From Biomphalaria glabrata (taxonomy: Eukaryota; Mollusca; Gastropoda; Planorbidae), in NCBI RefSeq assembly GCF_947242115.1, contig NC_074717.1, positions 35,752,201-35,816,200 of the forward strand: DNA of 64,000 bases. The letters are read 5' to 3'. Below, one piece after another: positions 54,284 to 64,000 of the stretch. The position numbers were made by a program, and so were the translations under genes. The notes under the pieces are model-generated. The model had not been told where the DNA came from, did not search any database, and saw only the letters and a list, made by a program, of their open reading frames with translations. The first letter of the stretch is position 1; the number at the start of each line of letters is the position of its first letter.

Positions 54284-56691
54284 GTAATATTTTTTAAAAG
54301 TATTTGTAAATACCATATTGTCTATTTTCTCATCAATAAATTTCTTTTATTTAATAAAACTGTAGAAGCTGAGTGAAATAACAGAAATAAAAAGGATGAT
54401 TTTTAAAAGAGTTCTTAAATAAGAAAAGTATTAGTATTTTTTTATGTCGTCAATCTCTTTTTTACTTCTGTACTTCTGACCAGCAGGATAGGCTCTACTT
54501 TGAGAACAAAAAACGTTAGCAAATTCTAAGTTAGATCTTAATTAGATCTTAAGTTTGGAAATGAAAAAAAAAGCATTGTTTTGATATTTGAATTGTACAA
54601 CTATCAAGAAAGACTAAAAAAATTTTTTTTTTAATTGAACATTTATTAGTTATTAAGAGAAAACCGGTCGCTCTATAAGTCGTATTAAGGAGATATTGTC
54701 TTTAAAAAAAAGTATTTTTAATGTTTTTCTTGTAAAACATCTGAACGCTTTACATAATGAATTAGCATTGGGGCGCCTCCATGTAACTCGGACATTTATT
54801 TATAGCATTATTATTTATTTTTTATTATTGCAATCTTGTGGCCCATGACACATAGGTCTGAAAATGATATACCCCCCCCCCTTCTTTTTTCAGAGCAACA
54901 CATAATACATGGGAAACATGATCGAGGTGCTTCATTAAGATTTAGATCTAGAGCATTTGTGAAATATCCACTGGTCTATGTTTTATGCATGAAATCACGA
55001 ACACACATTTGAGGCCCAAAGGAAAGCCCTTGCGGGAGACAGGCGCAGAAGCCAAAAACTTAAATAGATTTCCTGCGGACAACAACTTTGCATCAAAATC
55101 AGATGTAGAAAAATATGCAGGGCGTAATGGGATTTTCGTGGTAATGTGAAACACTGCTATTGTCCTCAACATTCGGATTCGAATACATTACCATTATTAT
55201 TATGTTTTATATTGTTACGCTTCTCTCTCTCTCTCTCTCTCCTAATCACTGCTCAACATACAACACGTCTAACACAAGAACTTGACAACAAGAGTTCCTA
55301 AATATAGTGGTACTTTAATGAATAGATAATAGCCAATACTAGACAATGGGCAACACCATAAACTGAGACAAATGTTACACTGTACATCACCGTACTAAAC
55401 TCTACTGTCTCTTAATCTCTTCCTGGACTCGTACGTTTCACTCGAGGACTCCACCAGGACCGACTTCATGGCCGACTAACAGTCCCGGTCTACTCGCTGT
55501 CCTGTCTTGAACTGCACTGCCTTACACACTCTGTGTCTCTGGTCCACCTAGGCTTCTGTTCACATGACCATAACACGGGTCATATCTATGTGCAAAGTTC
55601 ATACCAGTACTGTCCCTTATCCATCGACATATGGCTGCCTGGTCGTGCGGTTTGCGCGCTGGACTGTCATTCGGATTTATCGATGGTCGAGGGTTTTAAT
55701 CCTGCCCGCTCCCATCCCCCGTCGTCCTGCGGGAGGTTTGGACTAGGAAGTAAACTATCTTCAACTCTGAAGTAACATCCGAAACATGTAAAACATTTTA
55801 CATACCACGCTAAGCTGTATTGCTGATTTGCTGGCCTGTTTCACATGTGTCAGCTGATCGTACAGTTAACCCTTTCGCGCCTCCAATAGGGCTTCAAGAA
55901 TATGTTCTTCTGAGCACCTGTCTTTGACTTTACTACTTTACTATATTCTATTTCAACCAGATTTCTGGAAGTTCACGATTTCTCAAGTTTTACAGGTAGA
56001 TATGTTTTTTTTTTTGTTCTTCCCACTTTTACAGGCAAGATGTTTACATGAATGAACAAATGGCTTTACGTTTGAGAAATTTCTCTATTGAAATCTTTCA
56101 AACTGATCCAAGACAACTTGACAGCTTTCCTAAAGTGACTGGTCAAGTCTGCTTCTATCAAACTGATCCACTGGGTCCTAGCACATTCAACTTTACTTGT
56201 CCTGTTCCTATTGTAGGCAGATTTGTGCGTATCGTTATGAGGTAATTTTAATTTAATTTAATTTTTTTTTTTTTTTTACAAGTCAAACATTTGGTATTAG
56301 AGTCGGCACCCAGTCAGAGCAAATGTGAATAATTATTTATTTTAAAATTGTTTCACAATTAATTAATATTATTCACAGACTTGATGTCAGCGATTATTTA
56401 CATATTTGTGAAATGGAAGTACTAGCAAGAAATTCCATCCTCGAAGAGAACACCTTTAGAAGAATTCCAAATATGACTCTTACAGGTCTGTCACTAGTCA
56501 ATTTAAAGGTCAACAATTCGTATTCCTGCTTAAAGGAATGTTTGCAACGTAGGTCAACAAACTATTGCACAGCCACAACATGGATAACATCGACAAGGTC
56601 ATGTCAACTTTACAGAGTTAACCCTTTCCTGGACCTTGCTGCCGCCGTTACGTCTGAACCAGGAACATATGTTTATATTCAAACCATATAA
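54027..56691 (+). CDS. Gene E: secreted F-type lectin with PAN domain
   Basis: The exons are 54027-54283, 56035-56241 and 56379-56691; the sum is 777 nt (258 residues plus stop), all GT-AG. The leader MEVFLYYILMTNTLVASP precedes FTP motifs LFNAALF, AIQSS, GVDGNADG, HCQHTGQ, PWWMVDLRGQ. His59-X26-Arg86-X-Asp88 fits the lectin motif, with Glu where the last basic residue is expected. The PAN-like part has C-x3-C-x8-C-x11-C (SCLKEC, NYC, RSCQLY). It groups with A and B. The start at 54027 was chosen over the in-frame Met at 53967 because it aligns with the A and B starts. The signal AATAAA is at 56864. Intron 2 is only 137 bp. Confidence 0.86.
55216..55628 (-). mobile_element. LTR-like fossil fragment (gene E intron 1)
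   Basis: TTGTTACGCTTCTCTCTC opens it. AACACAAGAACTTGACAAC and CTTTAATGAATAGATAATAG resemble the solo-LTR-like family at 26806, but it is a distinct subgroup. It runs into a family-II SINE. Broken and old. Confidence 0.45.
55629..55803 (+). repeat. Family-II SINE, best copy (gene E intron 1)
   Basis: ATATGGCTGCCTGGTCGTGC, TTTGCGCGCTGGACTGTC and GGTTTTAATCCTGCCCGCTC give tRNA-like A and B boxes. CGTCCTGCGGGAGGTTTGGA and CATCCGAAACATGTAAAAC complete the body. Confidence 0.82.
56035..56241 (+). CDS. Gene E exon 2
   Basis: The acceptor is CTTTTACAG|G and the donor ATGAG|GTAATT. It encodes RQDVYMNEQMALRLRNFSIE, GQVCFYQTDPLGPS, NFTC, GRFVRIVMR. Confidence 0.88.
56379..56691 (+). CDS. Gene E exon 3
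   Basis: The acceptor is TATTCACAG|A and the exon ends in [17 protein letters not shown] closes the FTP domain, without the second Cys seen at this place in B, C and D. SCLKEC, NYC and RSCQLY give the PAN pattern. Confidence 0.87.
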
Positions 56692-57050
56692 ATTTATTTT
56701 TATTATACTTTAAAAAAAATTCAAAATGTTAGCTTTCATGAGTCCGTGTCTTTGGATAACAGGCCTATAAAGAGCCTAGAGATAACTGGTTGTCTTGAGT
56801 TGCAGAACTAGAATTACTAATAGAACATTAGTGTTTTAAGAATTGAAAAAAAAGTCTTTGCGTAATAAAATCCACATTACCTTTCTGGAATCTTTTTTTT
56901 TATTTTGACCTTCCTCCATTTTGAAAAGTAGGCTATACACCGCTGGTACGTCGTCGAAAAAAAAAACAACAAAACAAGCTTTCAGTGCATGGTTGAAAAC
57001 CGCATGAGTTCAGTGGGAGAAGCCGCAAAGTATTTGGACGGTCTATAAAA
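56692..57050. other. 3' flank of gene E
   Basis: Poly(A) signal AATAAA at 56864. Nothing else seen. Confidence 0.5.
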
Positions 57051-57054
57051 AGTT

Positions 57055-57145
57055 CCCCTATCAGACAAAATCCTTTTCACCGAATTTCGAACCCAGGATC
57101 CCAGTTTCGGAAGTCAAGCGCTTAGCCACTCAGCCACATCACCCC
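57055..57145 (-). repeat. Family-I SINE head fragment
   Basis: It reads in reverse with B-box-like TTTCGAACCC and GCGCTTAGCCACTCAGCCAC. The body is missing. Confidence 0.65.
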
Positions 57146-57194
57146 CTGGATGGTTTAAAAGTCACATGGGAAGCAAGTAAGTAAAAGTAAAGTA

Positions 57195-57434
57195 CCTTTT
57201 CAGACCTTGCAATCTATGCTGCAGATGATGTAAAAGTCAGCTGTTTTTGAGGCCCACGGTTAACGAGGGTGTCATATGGTCAGCTCAACGACCAACCATC
57301 TTTACTTTTCCTTAACTAATGTCAGGTACCCATTATAGATTAGTGGAAATTCAAAATCCAAGTCTTCACCTGGATTCAAACCCGAAACCCTCGGTTAGAA
57401 GCCAAGCGCTTTATCGCTCAGCCACCGCGCCTCC
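57195..57434 (-). repeat. Family-I SINE
   Basis: It reads in reverse from ACCTTTTCAGACCTTGC to CTCAGCCACCGCGCCTCC. Near full length. Confidence 0.8.
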
Positions 57435-57464
57435 CACATGGGAAGATACAATGAATATCTTATC

Positions 57465-57640
57465 TCCCCTTTGTTGCCCAACTAACATTGTCAATACAAC
57501 GTATAAAGATACCAGATTAAAAATATTTACAGCCGTACAGTCGAGAGGTGTAGATTTAACGCATTGTAGACATAATAGCATAAAAGCTGTTACAGACATA
57601 ACCTGCATCTTCTTTTTCTTATCTAAAGGTTGATGCGGTT
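57465..57640 (+). pseudogene. Relic of Cys-rich exon X1
   Basis: ACAGCCGTACAG, ATTGTAGACAT and ACATAACCTGCATCTTCTTT align in order with TCAGCCGTACAG, TTGTAAACATG and TATAGCCTGCATCTTTTTTT at 11800-11890. The translation FTAVQ...CRH is recognisable, but Cys positions are mostly lost. It lies 0.8 kb after gene E; X1 lies 2.2 kb after gene B. Confidence 0.45.
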
Positions 57641-58404
57641 TATCGAACCACTGCTTAACCAACCAGCTCTTATGTGGATAGAATGCAAAAAAGTTGAAAA
57701 TGTTCGTGTAATCGGACCAGCCGGATATTATGACTAAAATGTGCTCTCCAAGAATGTTCGATAACCGACGGTCTAAATAAAATATATTTAGACAAACTTA
57801 TTATTGCTTTTAAAATGAAAAATTACTTGAATTTTTTTTACATTCAAACAAAAAATTATAATGTAATGTGTAAAGTACAGTAAATTAAAGTACTGCAAAG
57901 TAAATTACTGCAACGTAAAGTTACTGTAAAGATGCGTCCGACATTTGCCAATCATCACTTATGTGTGAGTGTCTTGTTCGGGAGTATTTTTATTTGCGAG
58001 TTCGTTCTGCGAAAACACAACACAAGATACAGATGGAAAAACTAAATTCAGCCTGTTCAAAATTTACATGAATTTTAATTTAGAATTGGCCACAGTCAAG
58101 TCTCTGTCGCTACTCGATGTTGTCGCCTGAAAATCCTGATGCCGACTGATTAAAAAATACATAAAGAAAGTACAAACTAAATATCGCTTTCCTCGACGTC
58201 ACTAAAAGTCCGTCACTTGTAGCGCATCGCGAAGGTACATTACAGAAGAAAGAAAAAACAGACAATTGAACCAAATATCATTGTGTTACTTATCTCTTTG
58301 TAATGAAGAACTATCGCATGTTAAATTAATCCTAAAGACACACAACATTAACTAAGCAAACCATACAGTTGATGACTGAATTCTACCTGGCTTCCAAAAT
58401 CTTA
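57641..58404. other. No gene seen
   Basis: AT-rich with AAAGTACTGTAAAG-like short repeats at 57870-57930. No exon recognised. Confidence 0.5.
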
Positions 58405-58467
58405 GATCTTTTCTTATCTTATAAATTACAGACGTATCTTCAAGAAAAAAGAAAATTATGTCCATAC
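58405..58467 (-). mobile_element. LINE 3' end, split by the hAT insertion
   Basis: TCTTATCTTATAAATTACAG and TTATGTCCATAC are the 3' end of the jockey/CR1-like LINE. The rest resumes at 61252 with GTCCATACGAGT. Confidence 0.75.
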
Positions 58468-61251
58468 TAGGGGTGCACCGGATAGTACTTTTTGATATCC
58501 GGCCGGAGCCGGATATGACCGGATAGTAAAATTTGATATTCGGCCGGGGCCGGAGCCGGAGCCGAATACCTAAGTGTCTTGTAAATAGCTTGTATTGCTG
58601 AGCATTTTACGAAACTGTTAAATAACATACCTATATTTGTTGGTATTATTTTTTTTTCCTTTTATATAACTTATTGTTTTAAACTCTGTTACTGATTGAT
58701 TTATTCAAGCTTAACAGTATTTATAAACAAAAATTAATCTGTGTAGCATGTATGAGGCCACCAACCATAAAGGCTGTGTGTTGGAGGGTCAATGTAAAAT
58801 ATGTTAGTATATATTTAACTAGTTGCTAATGTAAATCTCTCATCTGGCTTGTATGGTGGTTGGATGTATGTGTTCAAGAATTTCTGACCAACAACTGGTC
58901 ATCAGACTTGTAATTTTAAGTCCAAAGACTGCTTCTGGTTCTGGCTTCAAGGGATTAATACTGATAGCTGTTAGTTAATAGTTGGAATCTGAAGCGTAGT
59001 AGTTCATATATTTATTAATCCATTAGCGGCAAACGATATTTTATTAACAGCAGTAACATCTATTATACCTACTCATAGCCTGAGCCTTAAATGTTGCGAA
59101 GCATAGATTTAATTGTAGACTGTAGGCCTATTATTGGTATCTATGTTTAGATCTACTGTTATATAGATCTAAGAAAATCAGGAAAATCAACTATAGAAGG
59201 AAAAAAAACTCATTCACACCCTCCGTACCAAAAAAAACCATAAATAGACTCTGTGTTCGACTGATAGTAACAATCTGGTCAGATAGACTTAGTGAGCCTA
59301 CACATGTAGTCCTAGTGTAGTGTGTATAGATGATGGTGTTGACCATCACGCGTTTTTGTTCTTGGGCATACGCAACAGTGTTTAGTGTGCAGGCGAAAAA
59401 AGATAACACATTGGCATGGTCAGTCAAGCATATAGATAAATTATATCTGTACCTTAGTTACAGAGGTCAAGTGTTTCTTAACATTCCAGCATATTTTTTC
59501 TTTGTTTGCTAGATCTAATTGTGGTGCTTTAGATCAATTTATTTTCTGCGATGTTAAATGTTACTGTAAGGTTTTCCTTAATATATTAAGTCAATAGATT
59601 AAAACAATGATATTAGTTTTCTTTCTAAAAGTTTTAATACAAGGGGAAAAAATACATACACGCACACATGCACATATTTGTTTTATTTTATTGTGCAACG
59701 AACGTGTGTTCAGTGCCCTAAATGACATTTCTCTCTAAGTAAACAAACTTAGTCTCATCATCTAGTCACCTCTAGACAGTGTCAATATTTCTCAACAATC
59801 TGCGTTAATCCATTCTGGCTTAAGAATGGTCAATGTCTATCAATACATTGTCATGGATTAAACAAATAAGAAGTTGGGGGTGATGAGTCTCTTTAGCCCT
59901 CCCTTTAAAGATACCCCTGGTCAGTGTCTGTTTGGCTTGTAGTCCAGCCTCCTAATTGAGACTTAAAGTAAACAAACTTATTGTCCCGGCCAATAGTATA
60001 AATGGTGTGGCTTGTGGTCCAGACCCTTGATTGACAACCTATCTCATAATAAACAAACTCATACCAGATTAACCTTATAGAGATTTGGCTTGTATTCCCG
60101 CCCCTAATAAAAATTCTTCTCCAAGTAAACAAACTCAATTCTCTCATAAGATGTGACCTCTAGAAAGTGTCAACACGTTGACATCTGGCTTAATGTGGTC
60201 AGCTGCCTATCTGTGAACTCAATGTTATGGACTAAACAAACAAAAGGAGGTGGGGGTTGCTCATCTCTACCTCTGGAGATATACCCGCACATCTAGATAA
60301 TCAGCTTGACGTAGTTAAGAAATATTACATGGTTACTAGACCACTCAAAGGTCAAGACAAACCCCATCGCTGCTACGTATTTAATACAAATTTATAATGT
60401 AAAGTCTAGTCCACCCCCCAATATCAAACCTAGTTCCCTCGTGTGACCTCTAGAGAGTGCTTACGTCCATCGTATCTGACTTGGGTTCACCTGTCAATCA
60501 ATGAACTCAATGTGATGGGCTAAACAAATAAAAGGGGGAGGGAGATGTTCATCTAGAAATATACCTGGTCACCTTAGAGGTGTGGCTCTTGTAGTCCAGC
60601 CCCCCCCCAATAAAGATTAACTACTAAGTAAACAAACTCAGTTCCCTCGAAAGGTGTGACCACTAGAGAGTGTCAATACGCTGACATTAAACCTACGTCC
60701 ATCGTATTTAACTTGTGGTCACCTGCCTATAAAAAAAAACCTCAATGTGATGGACTAAAGGGGTGGGAGTTGTTCATCTCTACCTCTGGAGATATACCCG
60801 CACAGCTAGACAGACGTCTGGTCAGCATGACGTAGTCAAGGAATGTAGCATTTTAACATGTTAACTAACTTACTCAAAGGTCAAGACAAATTGAAAAAAG
60901 TGCCAGCCATTGCTCCTCTGTATGTAAAGCGCATTTATGATGTAAAGTTTCATCTCTATTTATATTAAGTTATTAACATGCCTTGTCTTTATAATAAACG
61001 ATGTTTGGTGCATATTCATAATGGCTCTATTTTTAAGCACATTATTTTGTTTTAATATAAACATTAATACATTCTATAACAGACAGTAATGGAACGAGGT
61101 CCACTTTATGCATATTAAATAGGTGTATTTTTTACTATCCGGTTTACTATCCGGTAGTGATATCCGACCGGAGCCGAATAGCACCGGATAGTAAAAAATG
61201 CCGAATATTCGGCAGAAGCCGGAGCCGGAGGGACTATCCGGTGCACCCCTA
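58468..61251. mobile_element. Non-autonomous hAT element, 2784 bp, with internal direct repeats
   Basis: The perfect inverted ends TAGGGGTGCACCGGATAGT and its complement are flanked by a perfect 8-bp duplication GTCCATAC at 58460-58467 and 61252-61259. Subterminal GGCCGGAGCCGGA motifs repeat at both ends. The interior from about 59750 to 60850 has four to five degenerate direct repeats of 200-330 bp, each with GTGACCTCTAGA(G/A)AGTGT, AACTCAATGT(G/T)ATGG and CTAAACAAA. No transposase frame was seen. The perfect termini and duplication suggest a younger insertion than the LINE it splits. Confidence 0.93.
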
Positions 61252-61985
61252 GTCCATACGAGTATCCACGTGTTTATTTAGCCTTACATGTTAAACAGTC
61301 TTAAGTTCTACTGCCATTGGTCTTCCTTACTGTTTCAAGTAACCCATTTCATGTTTGAGAGGCACTAAGTTAAAAGGAACATTTTTACGACATTATCCTA
61401 ACATGTGAAATAAAAGATGTGCCTCCATATTTGTGTAATTTTGATTGGTTGTGTTTTTGTTATTTTTAAGTTATAAGTCAGACTTCTAAGTTTTACTGAT
61501 CCTTTACATTTTAGTTTTCTGTCTTCAAGTGTCCTTAAATTGAGGGATTACTAATTATTAATGGTGTTCCCTTAGTCCGTTAAACTCTGCTAAGTCGTTG
61601 GTTTTCTTTGCTAATTCAAGGCAACCCATTCCATTCTTTAATGGCATTAGGGAAAAAGGAGCACTTGTGCGAATTTGTTCTAGCGTATGGAATAAGGAAT
61701 GTGCCTTTATCTTTGTGTCTTTCTGAGTATTTCATTAGGTTTTGTTTTTCTATTTGTAAGTTATGGTTTAGTTTTTTTAAATTTTTTATAGCTATTTACT
61801 TGTATTCTTCTGCCCAAAGTGTCTCCGACTTTAGTGATTTTACTAATGGTGTTACTCTAAACAAACTGGAATATTCCTTTGCTATGAATCTCGCGGCTCT
61901 ATTTAGCGTTTATTCTTTGTTTCGCTATGTTTTCTTGAGTGGTCCCAAACAAACGACGCATAGTCCACTATTGAATAAACTAAGG
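61252..61985 (-). mobile_element. LINE RT fragments, jockey/CR1-like, two copies in series
   Basis: Two diverged copies of the same 3' region follow one another: about 61252-61572 (continuing 58405-58467) and 61578-61985. Shared marks with 44965-45480 are GGCAACCCATTCCAT, GGAATGTGCCTTTATCTTTG and GGTGTTACTCTA. Older and more decayed than the copies near 45 kb. Confidence 0.75.
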
Positions 61986-62500
61986 TAAATTTACAATTTA
62001 ATGTTATGTTCTTGTTTGATTTGTAAAATATCCTTTAATTACAAACGTTCGTCTAACGTCCGGTTTTAAATTTAAGCCTATACCCTTAAATAAATCAATG
62101 ACAATACTAACACATACCATCAACACAATGCGCCTACTGCTTCTAAAGGTAACTCAAGAATATAAGAATACAAAAATACAAAAAGAGTCTATTATTATTA
62201 GTGTTGAACAAACAGAGGCGACTTTCCTATGCTACTGCTTATGTCGCCCCGTGCAAAATAATAATATTAAAAATAATTATGTATAGATGGAATTCAATAA
62301 CCCGCTGGCTGTAAAAGGCCCCGCATTTCTTTATACTTTTAGGCAAGCAGGAACATTCACTCATGTTAATTAATTTTATTCAACAGTTGTGCCTTGTGAC
62401 CCATTCATGCAGTGGCGACACTGAAGTGGGAGCTCCTCTGTTAAACTCTTTTAAAAAAGTTAGAATAGTCATTGACGATATTGAAATTTAATGTCCTGAA
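61986..62500. other. No gene seen
   Basis: AT-rich sequence. No exon recognised. Confidence 0.5.
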
Positions 62501-62529
62501 ATTTAAAAACGATGTTTATATTACATGAT

Positions 62530-63045
62530 CTTTGGACATACGGTGGCAAGACCACACTACAAACAGCGATGTCCTTGCGAACGCCGGTATGGACAGAGGG
62601 ACTTCTTATAATCCGACAGTTACGCTGGCAGCAGGGCACGTATCTCGTATGGGGGACGAACGTAGGCCAAAGTAGTTTTTTTTGGTGAGTTGAAAGCCTG
62701 CTGAAATTTGGTCGACATAACAGAGGTGCCCTACGGAAACTCTTGAAAGACCAGCTTAGGCACCAACTTGCTTCAACTGACATAGCAGAGAGAACCTGAT
62801 TACAGGCGGCTTCAAAACGAGACAGCTAGAGATCACTTATAAAGGCCATTGGATGCACATTTGAGACCAAAAGAAAATTGTTGAGAAGGACGGCTAAAAG
62901 AAAATCTAAACCGACCACCGGAGAACAATGTGATGAGGAGTGGCAAAATATGTAGGTCGCAGCTGGGGCTGCGTAGCCACGGGAAATACTGCATTCCTCA
63001 TTAATCTTCTGACTCGAAGACAAGACGTATTATTATTATTATATA
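62530..63045 (+). mobile_element. LINE RT C-terminal end
   Basis: Plus-strand pieces: DVLANAGMD, IRQLRWQQG, SRMGDERRP, LLKDQLRHQLASTDIAERT, then CRSQLGLRSHGKYC. The order matches the end of RTE/L1-like frames (LRWAGHV-RM-DERLPK, then a GLRSH zinc-finger-like tail). It ends in (TAT)n at 63028-63045. Several frame breaks. Confidence 0.7.
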
Positions 63046-63059
63046 TTACATAGGATGTC

Positions 63060-63215
63060 TTTAGGGATTCTTCCTTCCTATATGTTGAGCTTGCGGAAAT
63101 AGTCAGACCCAAGGGACGCCCAAGTCTAACCTACAGAGATGTCTGCAGGCGAGACATGAAAGCCACAGAGATCAACGAAAGTATGTGGGAGGAGATAAAC
63201 TTAGACCGGACAGCA
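63060..63215 (+). mobile_element. LINE RT C-terminal scrap that seeds a minisatellite
   Basis: VRPKGRPSLTYRDVCRRDMK, INESMWEEINLDRTAWRQTV is the GRP-L-Y-DV-RDMK...DR-WR stretch near the C-terminus of a LINE frame. The last residues (RTAWRQTVSAGTNLADS) are then repeated in tandem. Confidence 0.7.
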
Positions 63216-63473
63216 TGGAGACAGACTGTAAGTGCTGGTACGAACCTCGCCGACAGCATGGAAACAGACTGTACGTGCTGGTACGAACCTCGCCGACAGC
63301 ATGGAAACAGACTGTACGTGCTGGTACGAACCTCGCCGACAGCATGGAGACAGACTGTACGTGCTGGTACGAACCTCGCCGACAGCATGGAAACAGACTG
63401 TACGTGCTGGTACGAACCTCGCCGACAGCATGGAGACAGACTGTACGTGCTGGTACGAACCTCGCCGACAGCA
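63211..63473 (+). repeat. 43-bp minisatellite, six units, derived from LINE code
   Basis: The unit is CAGCATGGAAACAGACTG then TACGTGCTGGTACGAACCTC then GCCGA. Its first unit is in frame with the LINE stretch DRTAWRQTV. Because 43 is not a multiple of three, the frame shifts each unit, and the long frames seen on both strands are artefacts. Confidence 0.93.
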
Positions 63474-63479
63474 AAATAA

Positions 63480-63780
63480 CGAAGCAGACTTAGTCAAGAG
63501 AAATAAATAAAAAGAAAGCTGCCCTATCAGCTTGAACTAATTAAAAAATTAAATGTCGTAACGTACTAAATTGTTACTTTTGTAACTAAAGAGCGACAAT
63601 GACAAACTTAATAGTCTTTGTCTGGAAAGGAAACAAAATAAACTAAATATAGGCCCTAAACATTTGTTTCTACTTGGTAGCTCTTTACATTGGGAACCGC
63701 TGTTGAAAAGTTTACATTTACTTTAGAACAACAAAATGAACTTATCATCAAGTTTAAATATGTATTTGCATTGCATTTCC
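63480..63780. other. No gene seen
   Basis: AT-rich sequence between the 43-bp array and the last promoter. Confidence 0.5.
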
Positions 63781-63834
63781 ATTATTAAGAGCTTTACAAT
63801 GAGCTAATTAACATTATGAAAAAGACATGTTAAC

Positions 63835-63841
63835 TATAAAA
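63835..63841 (+). promoter_or_regulatory. TATA box of a likely third small-peptide gene
   Basis: AAAAAGACATGTTAACTATAAAAGCTG resembles the AAACATGCTGCCTATAAAAG context at 19333 and 40457. A donor CTCTG|GTAAGAG lies 59 bp after the box start (56 in the other two). Any coding exon would be beyond the window end. Confidence 0.5.
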
Positions 63842-63923
63842 GCTGCCACAGACAAAGCAAAAGTGCAAGACTTCAAACAGTCTAAAGACTCTGGTAAGAG
63901 TTTTTATATTTTATATTATATTT

Positions 63924-63924
<1 letters not shown>

Positions 63925-63972
<48 letters not shown>

Positions 63973-64000
63973 TAGATAGATAGATAGATATAGATATAGA
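63925..64000 (+). repeat. (TA)n and (GATA)n microsatellite
   Basis: Simple repeat running off the end of the window. Confidence 0.95.

Larger units (their letters stand above)
54284..56034 (+). other. Gene E intron 1, repeat-rich
   Basis: It contains a LINE 3' scrap (about 54990-55200), an LTR-like fossil piece and a family-II SINE. No further exon was found. Confidence 0.65.

Noticed and set aside
61608-61988. 126-residue plus-strand frame as a gene
   Set aside because: It is antisense to a LINE reverse-transcriptase fragment that is homologous to coding copies at 44965-46505.
63156-63510. Overlapping frames of about 100 residues as a gene
   Set aside because: They run through the 43-bp minisatellite on both strands and differ only by frame.

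Overview
The window reads as a repeat-rich, AT-rich piece of an animal nuclear genome, most probably a freshwater pulmonate snail (Biomphalaria/Bulinus-like). The basis is split genes with GT-AG introns, secreted F-type lectin genes in tandem, jockey/CR1-like and RTE-like LINEs, tRNA-derived SINEs and many hAT elements. The species is an inference; nothing in the DNA names it.

The main host content is a tandem array, all on the + strand, of small secreted lectin-like genes. Each has three coding exons: (1) signal peptide plus the first half of an F-type lectin (FTP) domain, (2) the second half, (3) the end of the FTP domain plus a PAN/apple-like domain. Four copies splice cleanly on paper into 258-278 residue proteins: B (5746-9408), C (34549-37742), D (46580-49639) and E (54027-56691). 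A fifth locus, A (1034-1290), has only the first exon. A/B/E and C/D form two subfamilies with separate upstream sequences, and C/D is a recent duplicon. The F-type lectin motif H-X26-R-X-D is kept in four of the five first-exon/second-exon combinations, but its last basic residue is not kept in place. Two Cys-rich exons of an unrecognised gene lie downstream of B, with relics at 13.3 kb and 57.5 kb, so the ancestral repeat unit may have held lectin plus neighbour.

A second host theme is a small secreted-peptide gene (promoter 19333, coding exon 20517-20657, two possible alternative last exons near 21.7 and 21.9 kb). Its promoter and 5' UTR exon occur again at 40457 (in a segmental duplication that lacks the coding exon) and, more diverged, at 63835, always with a splice donor 56-59 bp after the TATA box.

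The rest is repeats. A 28-bp satellite fills 12.9-13.3 and 14.1-17.4 kb with a 420-bp higher-order period. Other minisatellites have periods of 27, 25-29, 43 and 97 bp. hAT-type elements with 8-bp target duplications lie at 2593-4026, 30288-32280, 32814-33249, 51318-52012, 52564-52738 and 58468-61251. There are LTR-retrotransposon fossils, many LINE 3' fragments and two SINE families. An interstitial telomere-like repeat is at 52.3 kb.
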